DNA of 64,000 nucleotides from Actinoplanes sp. SE50/110 (GCF_900119315.1 NZ_LT827010.1:4993001-5057000); one strand, 5' to 3'; positions 24,461 to 34,051 are shown, counted from the first letter of the stretch. Notes: a model not told the origin generated them from the sequence alone. Numbers and translations: made by a program.

Positions 24461-25258
24461 GTGCAGCGCACCGCCCTGGTCACCGGAGCCTCCTCCGGCA
24501 TCGGCCTCGCCACCGCATCCGCCCTGGTCAAGCGCGGTTACCGAGTGCTCGGCACGAGCCGCGACCCGGCCACGGTGACCCAGCCCGCGGCCGGTGTCGA
24601 ATATGTCGCCCTCGATCTCACCTCGGACGCCTCGATCGCAGCGCTCGCCGATCTGCTGGGCGGCGTCGACGTCCTGGTGAACAACGCCGGGGAGAGCCAG
24701 TCCGGCCCGTTCGAGGAGCTGCCGATGGACGCGCTGCGCCGGCTGTTCCAGGTGAACGTGCTCGGCCCGGTGCGGCTGGCGCAGCTGGCGCTGCCCGGGA
24801 TGCGCGGGCGCGGCTACGGCCGGGTGGTGATGGTCGGATCGATGCTGGCCTCGTTCCCGCTGGCCTACCGGTCGTCGTATGTGGCGACCAAGGCCGCCGT
24901 GAAAGGTTTCGCGACCGCGGCCCGGCACGAGTATTCGCCGTTCGGGGTGTGGCTGACCACCGTCGAACCCGGCTCGATCAACACCGGGATCAGCGAGCGG
25001 CGCACCAGGCACGTGGCGGACGGTTCGCCGCACCGGGCGGACTTCGACCGGATGCTGACCGCGCTGGATCGCAACGAGAAGGCCGGCATCTCCGCGGAGA
25101 CGGTCGCCGCGACCATCCTCACCGCGATCGAGGCGGAGAGACCCCGGCAGCGGTACGCGGTGGGCAGCAACGCCCCGCTGGTCTTCGCGCTGCGCCGCCT
25201 GGTGCCCGCCCGCCTGGTCGAGACCATCACCCACCGTAGGCACGACCTGCGCCGCTGA
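24461..25258 (+). CDS. Short-chain dehydrogenase/reductase
   Basis: 265 residues from GTG 24461. A likely -10 (TATCGT, 24449-24454) ends only six bases before it, so a leaderless mRNA is plausible. Classical SDR motifs are visible: TGASSGIG (cofactor loop), NNAG, an active-site Ser in VGSMLASFP, and YVATK (Tyr and Lys of YxxxK). An Arg after the second strand (GTSRDP) favours NADP(H). The C-terminus has a basic helix typical of a retinol-dehydrogenase-like subgroup. The substrate is unknown. Confidence 0.9.
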   Translation: MQRTALVTGASSGIGLATASALVKRGYRVLGTSRDPATVTQPAAGVEYVALDLTSDASIAALADLLGGVDVLVNNAGESQSGPFEELPMDALRRLFQVNVLGPVRLAQLALPGMRGRGYGRVVMVGSMLASFPLAYRSSYVATKAAVKGFATAARHEYSPFGVWLTTVEPGSINTGISERRTRHVADGSPHRADFDRMLTALDRNEKAGISAETVAATILTAIEAERPRQRYAVGSNAPLVFALRRLVPARLVETITHRRHDLRR

Positions 25259-25296
25259 CCTTTGGATTCCGCCCCGCCGGGTGGCAGACTTCCAGG

Positions 25297-26319
25297 GTGT
25301 CGCGGACGGGTGGGTTGCTGCTGGTGCTGGACGGGAACAGCCTGGTGCACCGGGCCTACCACGCCAGTGACGGTTCGCCGGAGCCGGCGCCGGCGCTGCG
25401 CGGCCTGGTCGGCTATCTCGCGCGGGCCGCCGCCCAGCTTCGGCCGGACGCGGTCCTGGTCGGCTTCGACTGCCCGCACGATTCGGCCCGGCGCACCGAC
25501 CACCCGGATTACAAGGCGCACCGCCCGGCCAAACCGGCCGAGCTGACCCGCCAGCTGCAGATCGCCCCCGACCTGCTGCGGGCCGCGGGAGTCGGCACGG
25601 TCGTGCCGCCGGCCTACGAGGCGGACGACGTCCTGGCCAGCAGCGCCGCCCTGGCCCGCTCGCTGGGCTGGCAGTCGGTGCTGATGACCAGCGACCGGGA
25701 CGCGTTCGCGCTGATCGACGACACCACCTCGGTGTTGCGCATCCGCAACGGCGGCTTCGACCGGTCGGTCCTGGTCGACGCGGCGTCGCTGGCCGCGGCG
25801 TACGGCGTGCACCCGTGGCAGTACACCGACTTCGCCGCCCTCCGCGGCGACCCTTCGGACAACCTTCCCGGCGTACGCCGTTTCGGGGCTCGCACCGCGG
25901 CCCGCCTGCTCACCGCGTTCGGTTCGGTCGACGCGGCGTGGCAGGCCGACGTCGCGGCGCTCCGCGAGGCGGTCGGCGAGCTGGCCGCGACGGCGTTGCT
26001 GGAGCCGGCCGCCCGGGAGGCCGTCGACCGGAACAGGCGACTGATGCGGATGCGCCACGACCTGCCGGTGCCCAGCCTGGAGACAGCCCGGCTGCCGCTG
26101 GACTACCTGGTGATCCGCCGCGCCCTGCGCGAGCACGGCATCAACCTGGGCCCGTCGCTGTGGGCCCTGGTGGGCGGCGACGCCCCGGCGCCGTCGCTGC
26201 TGGAGCAGGAGCCGCCCGAGCCGCCGCCCGCCTGGGCCGCCACCCTCAAGCCGCGGGTTCTGCACGGCTCGATGTCCGGCCGCCGCGACCCCATCCCGGG
26301 CCAGACCGCGCTTTTCTGA
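25297..26319 (+). CDS. Stand-alone 5'-3' exonuclease (PolA N-domain type)
   Basis: 340 residues from GTG 25297. It begins LLLVLDGNSLVHRAYHA, then GFDCPHDSARRTDHPDYKAHRP, EADDVLASSAALA and TSDRDAFALI. These carry the acidic residues binding two metals in the FEN-like 5' nuclease. LRGDPSDNLPGV marks the H3TH DNA-binding loop. Polymerase and 3' exonuclease domains are absent, and the Pro-rich tail (about 300-340) is extra. Such proteins are thought to process 5' flaps and RNA primers and back up PolA. Confidence 0.92.
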   Translation: MSRTGGLLLVLDGNSLVHRAYHASDGSPEPAPALRGLVGYLARAAAQLRPDAVLVGFDCPHDSARRTDHPDYKAHRPAKPAELTRQLQIAPDLLRAAGVGTVVPPAYEADDVLASSAALARSLGWQSVLMTSDRDAFALIDDTTSVLRIRNGGFDRSVLVDAASLAAAYGVHPWQYTDFAALRGDPSDNLPGVRRFGARTAARLLTAFGSVDAAWQADVAALREAVGELAATALLEPAAREAVDRNRRLMRMRHDLPVPSLETARLPLDYLVIRRALREHGINLGPSLWALVGGDAPAPSLLEQEPPEPPPAWAATLKPRVLHGSMSGRRDPIPGQTALF

Positions 26320-26362
26320 GCCGGGCGGGTTACCGTCGGCGGTGACGAACGGGGGCTCGCCG

Positions 26363-27196
26363 ATGCGTACCGTCCCTCTCCGCTCCGGCACCGTCGAGTA
26401 CGACGACAGCGGTGGCGCCGGCCCGGTTCTGGTCTTCCTCACCGGCATCCTGGTCGGAGCGACCCTCTGGCGGCATGTCGTCGCCGACCTGCGCGCCGAT
26501 CACCGCTGTGTCGTCCTGGAGGTGCCGCTGGGCGCCCACCGCCTGCCGATGAACCCGGACGCCGACCTCAGCTCCCGCGGCCTGGCCGGCCTGGTCGCCG
26601 AGTTCCTGGACGCCCTCGACCTGCGCGGGGTGACCCTGATCGGCTGCGACTGGGGCGGCGCGCAGCTGGTCGCCGGGTACGGTTTGAGCAGCCGCCTGGC
26701 CCGGCTGGTGCTGCTGCCGCAGGAGTCGTTCGACAATTTCCCGCCCGGCCTGCCCGGCAAGGCCCTCCACCAGTCGTCGAGGATCCCCGGCGCGACCTTC
26801 CTGGCCCTGCAGACGCTGCGGATCCGCGGCCTGCGCCGCTCCCCGATGAACTTCGGCCTCATGTCGAAACGCCCGGTCCCGGCCGACATCATGGACGATT
26901 GGTTGCGGCCGTCCCGCACCTCCCGGCCGATCCGGCGCGATCTTCACAGATACCTGCGTACGACGAGGGCCGCCGAGTATCTCGACGCGGCCGCGCTGCT
27001 GTCCACTGTCGACCATCCGGCCCTGGTCCTGTGGGCGCCGGAGTCCCGGATGATGCGCGCGGCCAACGGCGCCCGCCTCGCCGAGATCCTGCCGCGGGGC
27101 CGGCTGGTCGAGGTCCCGGACGCGTTCACCCTCATCCCGGAGGACCAGCCCACCCGGTGCGCCGCCCACCTGCGTGAGTTCGTCGCCACCACCTGA
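26363..27196 (+). CDS. Alpha/beta hydrolase with Asp nucleophile elbow
   Basis: 277 residues from ATG 26363, behind GGGGGC; GTG 26342 is a weaker alternative. LVFLTGILVGATLWR is the oxyanion-side strand, and the nucleophile elbow is GCDWGG. Asp replaces Ser, as in haloalkane dehalogenases and epoxide hydrolases. At the expected His position the C-terminus reads DAFTLIPEDQP, with Thr where a catalytic His would be. Hydrolysis by the usual mechanism is therefore doubtful. It sits alone after the exonuclease gene. Confidence 0.85.
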   Translation: MRTVPLRSGTVEYDDSGGAGPVLVFLTGILVGATLWRHVVADLRADHRCVVLEVPLGAHRLPMNPDADLSSRGLAGLVAEFLDALDLRGVTLIGCDWGGAQLVAGYGLSSRLARLVLLPQESFDNFPPGLPGKALHQSSRIPGATFLALQTLRIRGLRRSPMNFGLMSKRPVPADIMDDWLRPSRTSRPIRRDLHRYLRTTRAAEYLDAAALLSTVDHPALVLWAPESRMMRAANGARLAEILPRGRLVEVPDAFTLIPEDQPTRCAAHLREFVATT

Positions 27197-27407
27197 GATC
27201 CGTGCCGCGGCGCGTGCCCGGTCTCGTCCCGGCGGTCAGCGTCTGCCGCGGCTCGGGCGCCTCGGCGCCGGCGGTCCCCTGATCGAGTCCTCGGGGGAAG
27301 CCTCAACTGGCGGTTCGCGCCGCCGACTGGAGGTGCTGCCGGAACGCCGGCTGGTCGCAACGGTAAGCGGGCAGGCAGTCATCAGTCGCTAGAGAGGCAC
27401 CACTGTC

Positions 27408-28028
27408 GTGTACACGTATCTGGACTCGGTCGTCGATGAGTCGCCTGCCCCCGCTGCGCCCTACCGCACACCGGTCAGCGCCGAGCCGCTCAAGGTGTAT
27501 CAGAAGCGGCCGTTCCTGATCGGCCTCGGCAGCGTGGCGCTGGCAGCCGTTGTCACGCTGTCCGTTCTGTACACGGGCGCCCTGGGCGACAACGGCAGGC
27601 TCTCGGACCAGAACAACGGTCTCGTCGCGCAGAGCACCGTGCTCGCCCAGCAGAAGCACGCGACCGAGCAGGAGCTCGCGAGTACCCAGACGCAGTTGAC
27701 GAGCACGAAGGACGATCTGCAGACCGCCAATGACGACCTGGCATCGACCAGGAGTGAGCTGAAATCCGCCCAGGCCAAGCTGAGCTCGGCATCCAGTCAG
27801 ATCGGCGACTGCCAGCACGCGGTGACCGGCCTCCTGACGGCGGGCCAGACCCTGGCGGAGGCGGGGAAGCTGACGGCCGAGGCGATGTCCTACCTGATCG
27901 ACGGCGACTACGACACGGCGACACCGCTCATCGAGGAGGGGACGGCGAAGGTCAGGAGTGCCACGGCCTCGATCAAGTCCCTCAAGGCGGAGATCGGTTC
28001 CTGCGCCACCTCCTCCTCCGCGGCCTGA
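27408..28028 (+). CDS. Membrane-anchored coiled-coil protein
   Basis: 206 residues from GTG 27408. A cytoplasmic N-terminal stretch of about 35 residues precedes one transmembrane helix (about 38-60, LIGLGSVALAAVVTLSVLYTG). A long heptad region follows (about 65-130, rich in Gln, Ser, Thr and Leu: STQTQLTSTKDDLQTANDDL), then a helical domain with two Cys (GDCQHA, GSCATS). The family is not recognised, and a structural or sensory envelope role is only a guess. The 211-bp gap upstream shows no other gene. Confidence 0.75.
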   Translation: MYTYLDSVVDESPAPAAPYRTPVSAEPLKVYQKRPFLIGLGSVALAAVVTLSVLYTGALGDNGRLSDQNNGLVAQSTVLAQQKHATEQELASTQTQLTSTKDDLQTANDDLASTRSELKSAQAKLSSASSQIGDCQHAVTGLLTAGQTLAEAGKLTAEAMSYLIDGDYDTATPLIEEGTAKVRSATASIKSLKAEIGSCATSSSAA

Positions 28029-28069
28029 CCGGCGTCCGGCCGGGCGCCCCGGTGGGGGTTCGGCCGTTG

Positions 28070-28939
28070 CTACCGGTGCGAGTCCTCCAGCTGCGAGCCG
28101 GCAACCGCGGCCAAGCGAAGTTTCGTCTCGTCCGGACTGCCCGGCGTGGCGGTCATGATGACGATCTTCAGGCCGGTCCCCCCGCCGCTGAGAACATCAC
28201 AGTCGACCGTGACCGGGCCGACCGTGGGATGGTGAACGGTCTTGCGGTCCTCCCGATGGGCGCCGACCGCGCCGGACGCCCACAGCTCGGCGAATTCCGG
28301 GTTGCCGCCGGTGAGGTCCCGGATCAGATGCGCCAGCCTCCGGTCACGCGGGAAACGGCCGGTGGCTCCGCGCAGGTCGGCCACGATCGCCGCTTTCGTG
28401 GCGTCGCCGTCGCGGGAGAGGACGGGCCATCGGGACAGCCGTGGCGTCGCGCCGGGCGCCGTGGGGAACGTGTCGAGCGCGAAGTTGCGCAGGGCCGGCG
28501 GCACCGCCGCCGGATCGCCCAACAGGGCGGCCCAGCCGCGGTTCCACCAGATCAGCTGCCAGTCGGCGGCGAAGATGGCGGTGGCGGCATCGCCGAGCCG
28601 GGTGGCGACCCGCTGCACGCCCGGCGGGATGTGGTCGCTGATCCGGTCGTCCGCCGGCGGCGCCAGGCGCGACAGCCGGAACAGATGGTCCCGCTCCGCG
28701 ACGCTGAGCTGCAGCGCCCGGGCCAGGGCCGCGGCGACCTGGGACGACGGCGTGGTCGCCCGACCCTGCTCCAGCCGGACGACATAGTCCACCGACAGGC
28801 CGGCCAGCTCGGCCAGCTCCTCGCGGCGCAACCCGGCGGTCCGGCGCGCCCGCCGGGCCGGCAGCCCCGCCGCGGCCGGCGACAGCCGGTTCCGCCAGGC
28901 GCGGATCGTCGCGCCGAGCCCTGCCCCCTCCGTCGTCAT
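28070..28939 (-). CDS. XRE-family regulator with MmyB-like domain
   Basis: 289 residues from ATG 28939. The helix-turn-helix TAGLRREELAELAGLSVDYVVRLEQGR is followed by a PAS-like MmyB domain (about 105-280, FAADWQLIWWNRGWAALLGD, then GRFPRDRRLAHLIRDLTG and HHPTVGPVTVDCDVL). It has the same architecture as the regulator at 2995 but is clearly a different paralogue. It is divergent from the SDR gene at 29043, the usual arrangement for a repressor that controls an adjacent dehydrogenase. Confidence 0.92.
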   Translation of the reverse strand: MTTEGAGLGATIRAWRNRLSPAAAGLPARRARRTAGLRREELAELAGLSVDYVVRLEQGRATTPSSQVAAALARALQLSVAERDHLFRLSRLAPPADDRISDHIPPGVQRVATRLGDAATAIFAADWQLIWWNRGWAALLGDPAAVPPALRNFALDTFPTAPGATPRLSRWPVLSRDGDATKAAIVADLRGATGRFPRDRRLAHLIRDLTGGNPEFAELWASGAVGAHREDRKTVHHPTVGPVTVDCDVLSGGGTGLKIVIMTATPGSPDETKLRLAAVAGSQLEDSHR

Positions 28940-29042
28940 GTGCCCATCGTCGCGCACCGCACCGCCACGAGGGTGGTACTGATCGTCCTACCGTCGCGAC
29001 GTCCCTGGCTGCCGTCGGGCCGCCCGGCGAATCATCGACGCC

Positions 29043-29741
29043 ATGACGATCACCTTCATCACCGGGGCCAACCGGGGCCTCGGCCGCGAGACCGCCCGCC
29101 GCCTGCTCGAACTCGGACACACCGTCATCGTCGGCGCCCGTGATCCACTGCTCGGCGCCGCGACCGCCGCGGCACTGGGCGCCCGGTTCGTCCAGATCGA
29201 CGTCACCGATGACGCGTCGGTGGCCGCCGCGGTGGCGGCCGTCGAACAGCACGAGGGCTCGATCGACGTCCTGATCAACAACGCCGGGGTGCACGGGCCG
29301 GTCGGCGATCCCGGCGCCCTGACCGCCGCCGACATGCTGGGCGTCTTCGACGTCAACCTGTTCGGCGTGGTCCGCACCACGACCGCGTTCCTTCCCCTGC
29401 TGCGCCGCTCGCCGGACCCGGTGATCGTCAATGTCAGCAGCGCGATGGGCTCGCTGGCCGCCACCCACGACCCGGCACGACCGGAGGCGGGTGTGGTGGC
29501 TCCCGCGTACACGTCCGCGAAGGCGGCGCTCACCATGCTGACCACCCAGTACGCCAAGGGCCTGCCCGGCATCCGGATCAACGCCGCCGATCCCGGCTAC
29601 ACGGCCACCGACCTCAACGGCAACAGCGGCCCGCAGACGGTCACCGAGGGCACGGACGCGATCGTCGCGCTGGCCACCGAGGGTCCGGGGCACGGTTCCG
29701 GTCGGTTCGTCGACCGGCACGGTGAGATCACCTGGTCCTGA
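29043..29741 (+). CDS. SDR-family oxidoreductase
   Basis: 232 residues. TGANRGLGRETA (Rossmann loop), DVTDD, INNAGV, NVSSAMGS (catalytic Ser), and YTSAK (Tyr/Lys) identify a classical SDR. AADPGYTATDLNG and the C-terminal GRFVDRHGEITW match the actinobacterial group that lies next to XRE/MmyB regulators. The substrate is probably a small carbonyl compound induced by the ligand of the divergent regulator. Confidence 0.92.
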   Translation: MTITFITGANRGLGRETARRLLELGHTVIVGARDPLLGAATAAALGARFVQIDVTDDASVAAAVAAVEQHEGSIDVLINNAGVHGPVGDPGALTAADMLGVFDVNLFGVVRTTTAFLPLLRRSPDPVIVNVSSAMGSLAATHDPARPEAGVVAPAYTSAKAALTMLTTQYAKGLPGIRINAADPGYTATDLNGNSGPQTVTEGTDAIVALATEGPGHGSGRFVDRHGEITWS

Positions 29742-29771
29742 CCTTCGGCGGGACCGCGAGCACCGGCCGGC

Positions 29772-31949
29772 TCAGCGGGGCAGACGCACGGTGATCCGGG
29801 TGCCGGGGTGGTGCGCCGGGTCGTGGGTGACGGTGCCGCCGTGGGCTTCGACGAGCGCCCGGACCAGGGCCAGGCCGAGCCCGGTCCCGGTGACGGCGGT
29901 GTGCCGGGCGTTGCCGGCCCGGTGGAAGCGGGTGAACAGGCCGGCGCGGTCCGCTTCGGGGATGCCGATGCCGGTGTCGGTGATCGCGAGTTCGGCGACG
30001 TCGCCGCGGTCGGCGGACAGGGAGATCCGCACGTCGCCGCCGCGGGGGCTGTACTTGATCGCGTTGGACAGCAGATGGTCGACGATCTGGCGCAGCCGGC
30101 CGGGGTCGCCGTCGACGACCAGGGACGGCGGCAGATCGGTGTGGATCTCGATGTCGTCGGGGTGTGGGGCGGCGGCGAGCGCGCCGGTGACGACGGTGAC
30201 CAGGTCGGTGGCGCGTTTGTGGAGCGGGTGGTGGCCGGATTCGATGCCGGCCAGGTCGATCAGTTCGTCGATGATGCGTTGCACCGCGGTGGTGCTGCGG
30301 GTGACCGTGGCCAGCATCTGCCGGGTGTCCGGGTCGACCTGCGGGTCGTCGGCGAGCATGCTGGTGCAGGCCAGCACCGTGGTCAGCGGGGTGCGCAGCT
30401 CGTGACTGATCAGGGTGAGGAAGTCGTCCTTGGCGCTGGCCAGCTGCAGGTCGAGTTCGGCGGCCCGGCGGCGGGCCAGGAGCCGGCCGATCTGTTCGGC
30501 GATGTCGGTGAGCAGGCCGATCAGCGGCGCGTCGTCGTGCTCGCCGAGGGCGCTCAGGCAGACGAGCACGGCTAGGGCGGTGTCGTTCTCGCAGATCGGG
30601 ATCGCCACCGCGGTCCGCAGGTCGCGGTGGACGGCGGCGGCGATGAAGTCACGCAGCCGCGGGTCGGTGGAGGTGGTCGTGGCGAGGTCGGCGATCCAGA
30701 TCGGCCGGCCGGTGGCCCAGGCGGTGCCGACCAGGCCGGGGTCGTTGCGGGTGAGCCGTTGCGGGATCAGATCCTCGATGTGTACGCCGGGGGCCTCCCA
30801 GTGGCCGGCCGGGCGGGCGACGTCGGCGACGTCGTCGATGAGCCAGAGTCCGACGTGCTGCCAGCCCAGCGCCTCGCCGACGGCCGACAGCAGCCGCGGT
30901 GCCGCCTGCTCCACCGTGTCGCTGCTGTTGAGGATGCGCGCCACCCGCAGCTGACAGTCGCGGAAGCGTTCGTTGCGGCGCCGGCCGGTGATGTCCAGGA
31001 CGGTGGAGACCGCGCCGAGACGGTTGCCGTCGTGGTCGTGCAGGGGTTGCCCGTTGACCAACAGGTAGCGGTCCGGTGCGCCGGGGGTGCACAGCATCGA
31101 TGCGGCGTCCCGCACCGTCTCGCCGTTGAGCGCCCGGGTCACCACCAGTTCGTCGGGGGCGATCGGAGTGCCGTCGAGGTGGTGCACGCGGGCCAGGCCG
31201 GCGGTCAGTGCCTCCTCCCGGGAGATGCCGTCGTGCAGGCCGAACAGGTGCCGCATCATCCGGTTGACCACGACCGGGCGGCGATCGCGGTCGCAGGCCA
31301 CCACGCCGACCTGCAGGCTGTCGAGCAGCGCCTCGATGAACGCCTGCTGCACCTGGGCCTGGGCCGCGACGCCGGCGGCCGGCTGCGGGCCGGTGCCGCG
31401 GTGGTCGGTGCACAGCAGGTCCATGGCCGCCTCGGCGGACGGGGTGCCCGCCGGGATCGGGCCGAGCATGTCGGCGATGTACGTGAGCCGGGTCAGGTCC
31501 GGCGCGGTCCAGGAGCGGTGCGCGATGTCGATGACGGTGATCGCACCGACCGGCTGGCCGTCGGTGTCGTGCAGCGGGATCCCGGCGAAGGACCGGACCC
31601 CCCACTGCCGGACCACCGGATGCTCGCGCAACCTTTCCTCGGCGAGCGTGTCGTCCACCGCGACCACGTCGTCGGCGCAGACCACGAACGCGCAGAGGGA
31701 GAACTGCAGTGCGGCGCGCCGCGTGGCGGCGAACGGCTCCGGCAGTCCGAACAGGCCGAGGAACTCCTCCTCGCCGCCCTGCACCAGGGTGACGACCGCC
31801 ATCGGCGTCCGCAGCATCCGCGCCGCCATCCGGGCCATGCCGTCCAGCGGCACCGGCAGGACCGGCAACTCCCGGCGTGCGCTCGCCACGGCTCGCAGCC
31901 GTTGCGGCGAAGTCAGCACCGCGACGTCGAGTTCCGGCACTTTTACCAC
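29772..31949 (-). CDS. GAF-PAS-GAF histidine kinase
   Basis: About 725 residues from GTG 31949; TTG 31952 and GTG 31940 are alternatives. A TAATTT -10-like box lies immediately upstream, so the mRNA may be nearly leaderless. The order is GAF (about 25-165), PAS (195-320), GAF (330-480), HisKA with His516 in LISHELRTPLTTV, and HATPase (about 610-725) with HLLSNAIKYSPRGG, ITDTGIGIP and GTGLGLALVRALVE. No membrane helix or adjacent response regulator is present. It is divergent from another soluble kinase (157-bp gap), so the two may be co-regulated. Confidence 0.93.
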   Translation of the reverse strand: MVKVPELDVAVLTSPQRLRAVASARRELPVLPVPLDGMARMAARMLRTPMAVVTLVQGGEEEFLGLFGLPEPFAATRRAALQFSLCAFVVCADDVVAVDDTLAEERLREHPVVRQWGVRSFAGIPLHDTDGQPVGAITVIDIAHRSWTAPDLTRLTYIADMLGPIPAGTPSAEAAMDLLCTDHRGTGPQPAAGVAAQAQVQQAFIEALLDSLQVGVVACDRDRRPVVVNRMMRHLFGLHDGISREEALTAGLARVHHLDGTPIAPDELVVTRALNGETVRDAASMLCTPGAPDRYLLVNGQPLHDHDGNRLGAVSTVLDITGRRRNERFRDCQLRVARILNSSDTVEQAAPRLLSAVGEALGWQHVGLWLIDDVADVARPAGHWEAPGVHIEDLIPQRLTRNDPGLVGTAWATGRPIWIADLATTTSTDPRLRDFIAAAVHRDLRTAVAIPICENDTALAVLVCLSALGEHDDAPLIGLLTDIAEQIGRLLARRRAAELDLQLASAKDDFLTLISHELRTPLTTVLACTSMLADDPQVDPDTRQMLATVTRSTTAVQRIIDELIDLAGIESGHHPLHKRATDLVTVVTGALAAAPHPDDIEIHTDLPPSLVVDGDPGRLRQIVDHLLSNAIKYSPRGGDVRISLSADRGDVAELAITDTGIGIPEADRAGLFTRFHRAGNARHTAVTGTGLGLALVRALVEAHGGTVTHDPAHHPGTRITVRLPR

Positions 31950-32109
31950 CAAAAATTAGGACTTACCGGACAATTTGTGCGATCGTAGAGCCCGTACCCG
32001 GAAAAGTTCTGCAACACGCCGCGCGGGCAGCGGACCCGGTTAGCCTGGAGAGAGCCGCACCGCCCGTTTCCCCCGGATCGGCGTCCGCCAAAACCACCGG
32101 GGGTGACTG

Positions 32110-33702
32110 ATGTCAGCGGACACGGAAATACCCGACTCCCAGGCCGTGCTGGCCGCCGCCCTGGACGCCTACCTGGCCTTCGACGCCACCGGCCGGGTGG
32201 TGGCCTGGAATCCGGCCGCCGAGACGACGTTCGGCTACCCGCGGGCGCAGGCGGTCGGCCGCTCGATCGAGGAGCTGATCGTGGCCCCCGGGGCGCGCGA
32301 GGCCGGCCGGGCGGAGCTCGCGTTGCTGACCAGCGGCCAGCCGGGGCAGACCCGTAACCGGCGGCGGCAATGGTCCGCCTGGCACGCCGACGGCCACGAG
32401 ATTCCGATCGAGATGACGCTGACCGCCACCGACTCGGCCACCGGCCGGTTGTTCCACATCTTCGCCCATGACATCACCGCCGAGCATCGGGCCGGCCGGT
32501 TCACCGCGGTGGAGGCCGCCGTCGCCCGCGGGCTCGCCGAGGCGGACTCCAGCGACACGGCCGCCGAGCGGGTGGTCGAGGCCCTCGGCGTGAAGATGGG
32601 CTGGCCGGTGACCGAGCTGTGGGTGGTCGACGACGACAGGCAGCTGCTGAACTGTCTGGCCCGGCACGTCGAGCCGGGCCGGCGGCTGCACAACTTCGCC
32701 GTCGACACGCTGGAGCTCGGCGTCGCGCTGCCCGGCCGGGTCTGCGCCGAGGGCACTCCGCAGTGGATCCCCGACCTGACCGCCGACACCGGTTCGCTGC
32801 GCAGCCGCGCCGGCGCCCGCATCGGGTTGCGGGTGGCCGTCGGCGTCCCGCTCTGCACCGGCCAGCACGTGTTCGGCGCCCTCTGCGTCTACGGCAACCG
32901 GGTCGAGGATCCCGAGGACACCCTGATCGCCCTGCTCAGCGGCCTCGCCGCCCAGATCGGGCAGTACGTGCAGCGGCGCCGCGCCGAGGAGCTGACCATC
33001 GAGCTGGCCCGTACCAAGGACGAGTTCCTCGCCATGGTCACCCACGAGCTGCGCAGCCCGCTGGCGGCCATCACCGGCACCGCCAGCCTGCTCGACGACG
33101 AGATCGACGACCTGAGCCCCGACGAGCGGCACCACTACCTGCGGATGATCACCCGGAACGCCGAGCGCCTGTCGGTGATGGCCGAGGACCTGCTGGATCT
33201 GGCCCGGCTGGAGTCCGGGAGCCTGGGCATCAGCCCCGTCGGCACCGACCTGTGCGAGATCATCCGGCAGTCGTTGCAGGCGGTCACCCCCGCGGACAAG
33301 GACCTGACGATCGTCGCCCGGCTGCCGGAACGCCTGGACCTGTACGCCGACCCGGGCCGGCTCCGCCAGGTCGCCGACAACCTGCTGTCGAACGCCGTCA
33401 AATACACCCCCGAGGGCGGGACGGTCACCGTGACCGCCGCGATGGACGACAGTGCGGAGACGGTCACCTGGACCGTCGCCGACACCGGCATCGGCATCCC
33501 GTCGGCCGAGCGGCCCCGGTTGTTCCGCCGCTTCTACCGCGCCTCCACCGCCCTGGACCGCCGCATCCCGGGCACCGGCCTGGGCCTGGTCATCGCCCGG
33601 GCGATCGTCGAACGTCACCGCGGCACCATCACCCTCGCGGACCACAGCGGCCCGGGCACCACCTTCGCCATCGAGCTGCCGGTCAAACCGGCCCCCGGCT
33701 AG
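32110..33702 (+). CDS. PAS-GAF histidine kinase
   Basis: 530 residues from ATG 32110. PAS (about 12-135, YLAFDATGRVVAWNPAAETTFGY), GAF (about 140-290, with VTELWVVDDDRQ and AVGVPLC) and HisKA (His312 in MVTHELRSPLAAITG) come first. HATPase (about 410-525) has NLLSNAVKYTPEGG, VADTGIGIP and GTGLGLVIARAIVE. It is soluble and lacks an adjacent response regulator. The GAF resembles that of the divergent kinase at 29772, hinting at an ancestral duplication. Confidence 0.92.
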   Translation: MSADTEIPDSQAVLAAALDAYLAFDATGRVVAWNPAAETTFGYPRAQAVGRSIEELIVAPGAREAGRAELALLTSGQPGQTRNRRRQWSAWHADGHEIPIEMTLTATDSATGRLFHIFAHDITAEHRAGRFTAVEAAVARGLAEADSSDTAAERVVEALGVKMGWPVTELWVVDDDRQLLNCLARHVEPGRRLHNFAVDTLELGVALPGRVCAEGTPQWIPDLTADTGSLRSRAGARIGLRVAVGVPLCTGQHVFGALCVYGNRVEDPEDTLIALLSGLAAQIGQYVQRRRAEELTIELARTKDEFLAMVTHELRSPLAAITGTASLLDDEIDDLSPDERHHYLRMITRNAERLSVMAEDLLDLARLESGSLGISPVGTDLCEIIRQSLQAVTPADKDLTIVARLPERLDLYADPGRLRQVADNLLSNAVKYTPEGGTVTVTAAMDDSAETVTWTVADTGIGIPSAERPRLFRRFYRASTALDRRIPGTGLGLVIARAIVERHRGTITLADHSGPGTTFAIELPVKPAPG

Positions 33703-33783
33703 TACGGCAGCCGCCATTCGTGAGGTGACCTCCGATCCCGCGGGAACGAGGACGGCCACCGCTTGATCGTCTGTGCGTTGTGG

Positions 33784-34042
33784 ACGGGTGTGCAGCTCCA
33801 GCGACCGTCCGGTGACCCCGAGGTGGGGGTAGCCGGCCGGCGCGGCCTGCGCGTGGCCGGGCGACTCGATCTCCGGGACCCCGCCGCGCTTCGCGCAGGG
33901 GCAGGCCGGTGGCCGCGCGCAGCGCCTGCCACAGCGCGGCGAGCACCCCGCCGAGCTGCTCGGGCGCCGCGACGGTCGTGGTCCGGTCCAGGACGAACTC
34001 TCCCGGCGAGGCGGTCAGGGCGAGGGGGCGTGGGATCAGCAA
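33784..34042 (-). pseudogene. GH20 beta-N-acetylhexosaminidase relic at the end of the sugar-transport operon
   Basis: The first frame (TTG 34042, nine bases after the permease stop) reads IPRPLALTASPGEFVLDRTT and continues to ATGLPL. This is the N-terminal GH20b domain. Within about ten bases the match jumps frame to VPEIESPGHAQAAPAGYP and then LGVTGRSLEL, the catalytic-barrel segment that normally lies about 200-250 residues later. A large internal deletion plus a frameshift has therefore removed most of the barrel, including the catalytic Asp-Glu pair. The former enzyme fits a chitobiose/GlcNAc uptake operon. Confidence 0.75.
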
Positions 34043-34051
34043 GGCGGGGAC

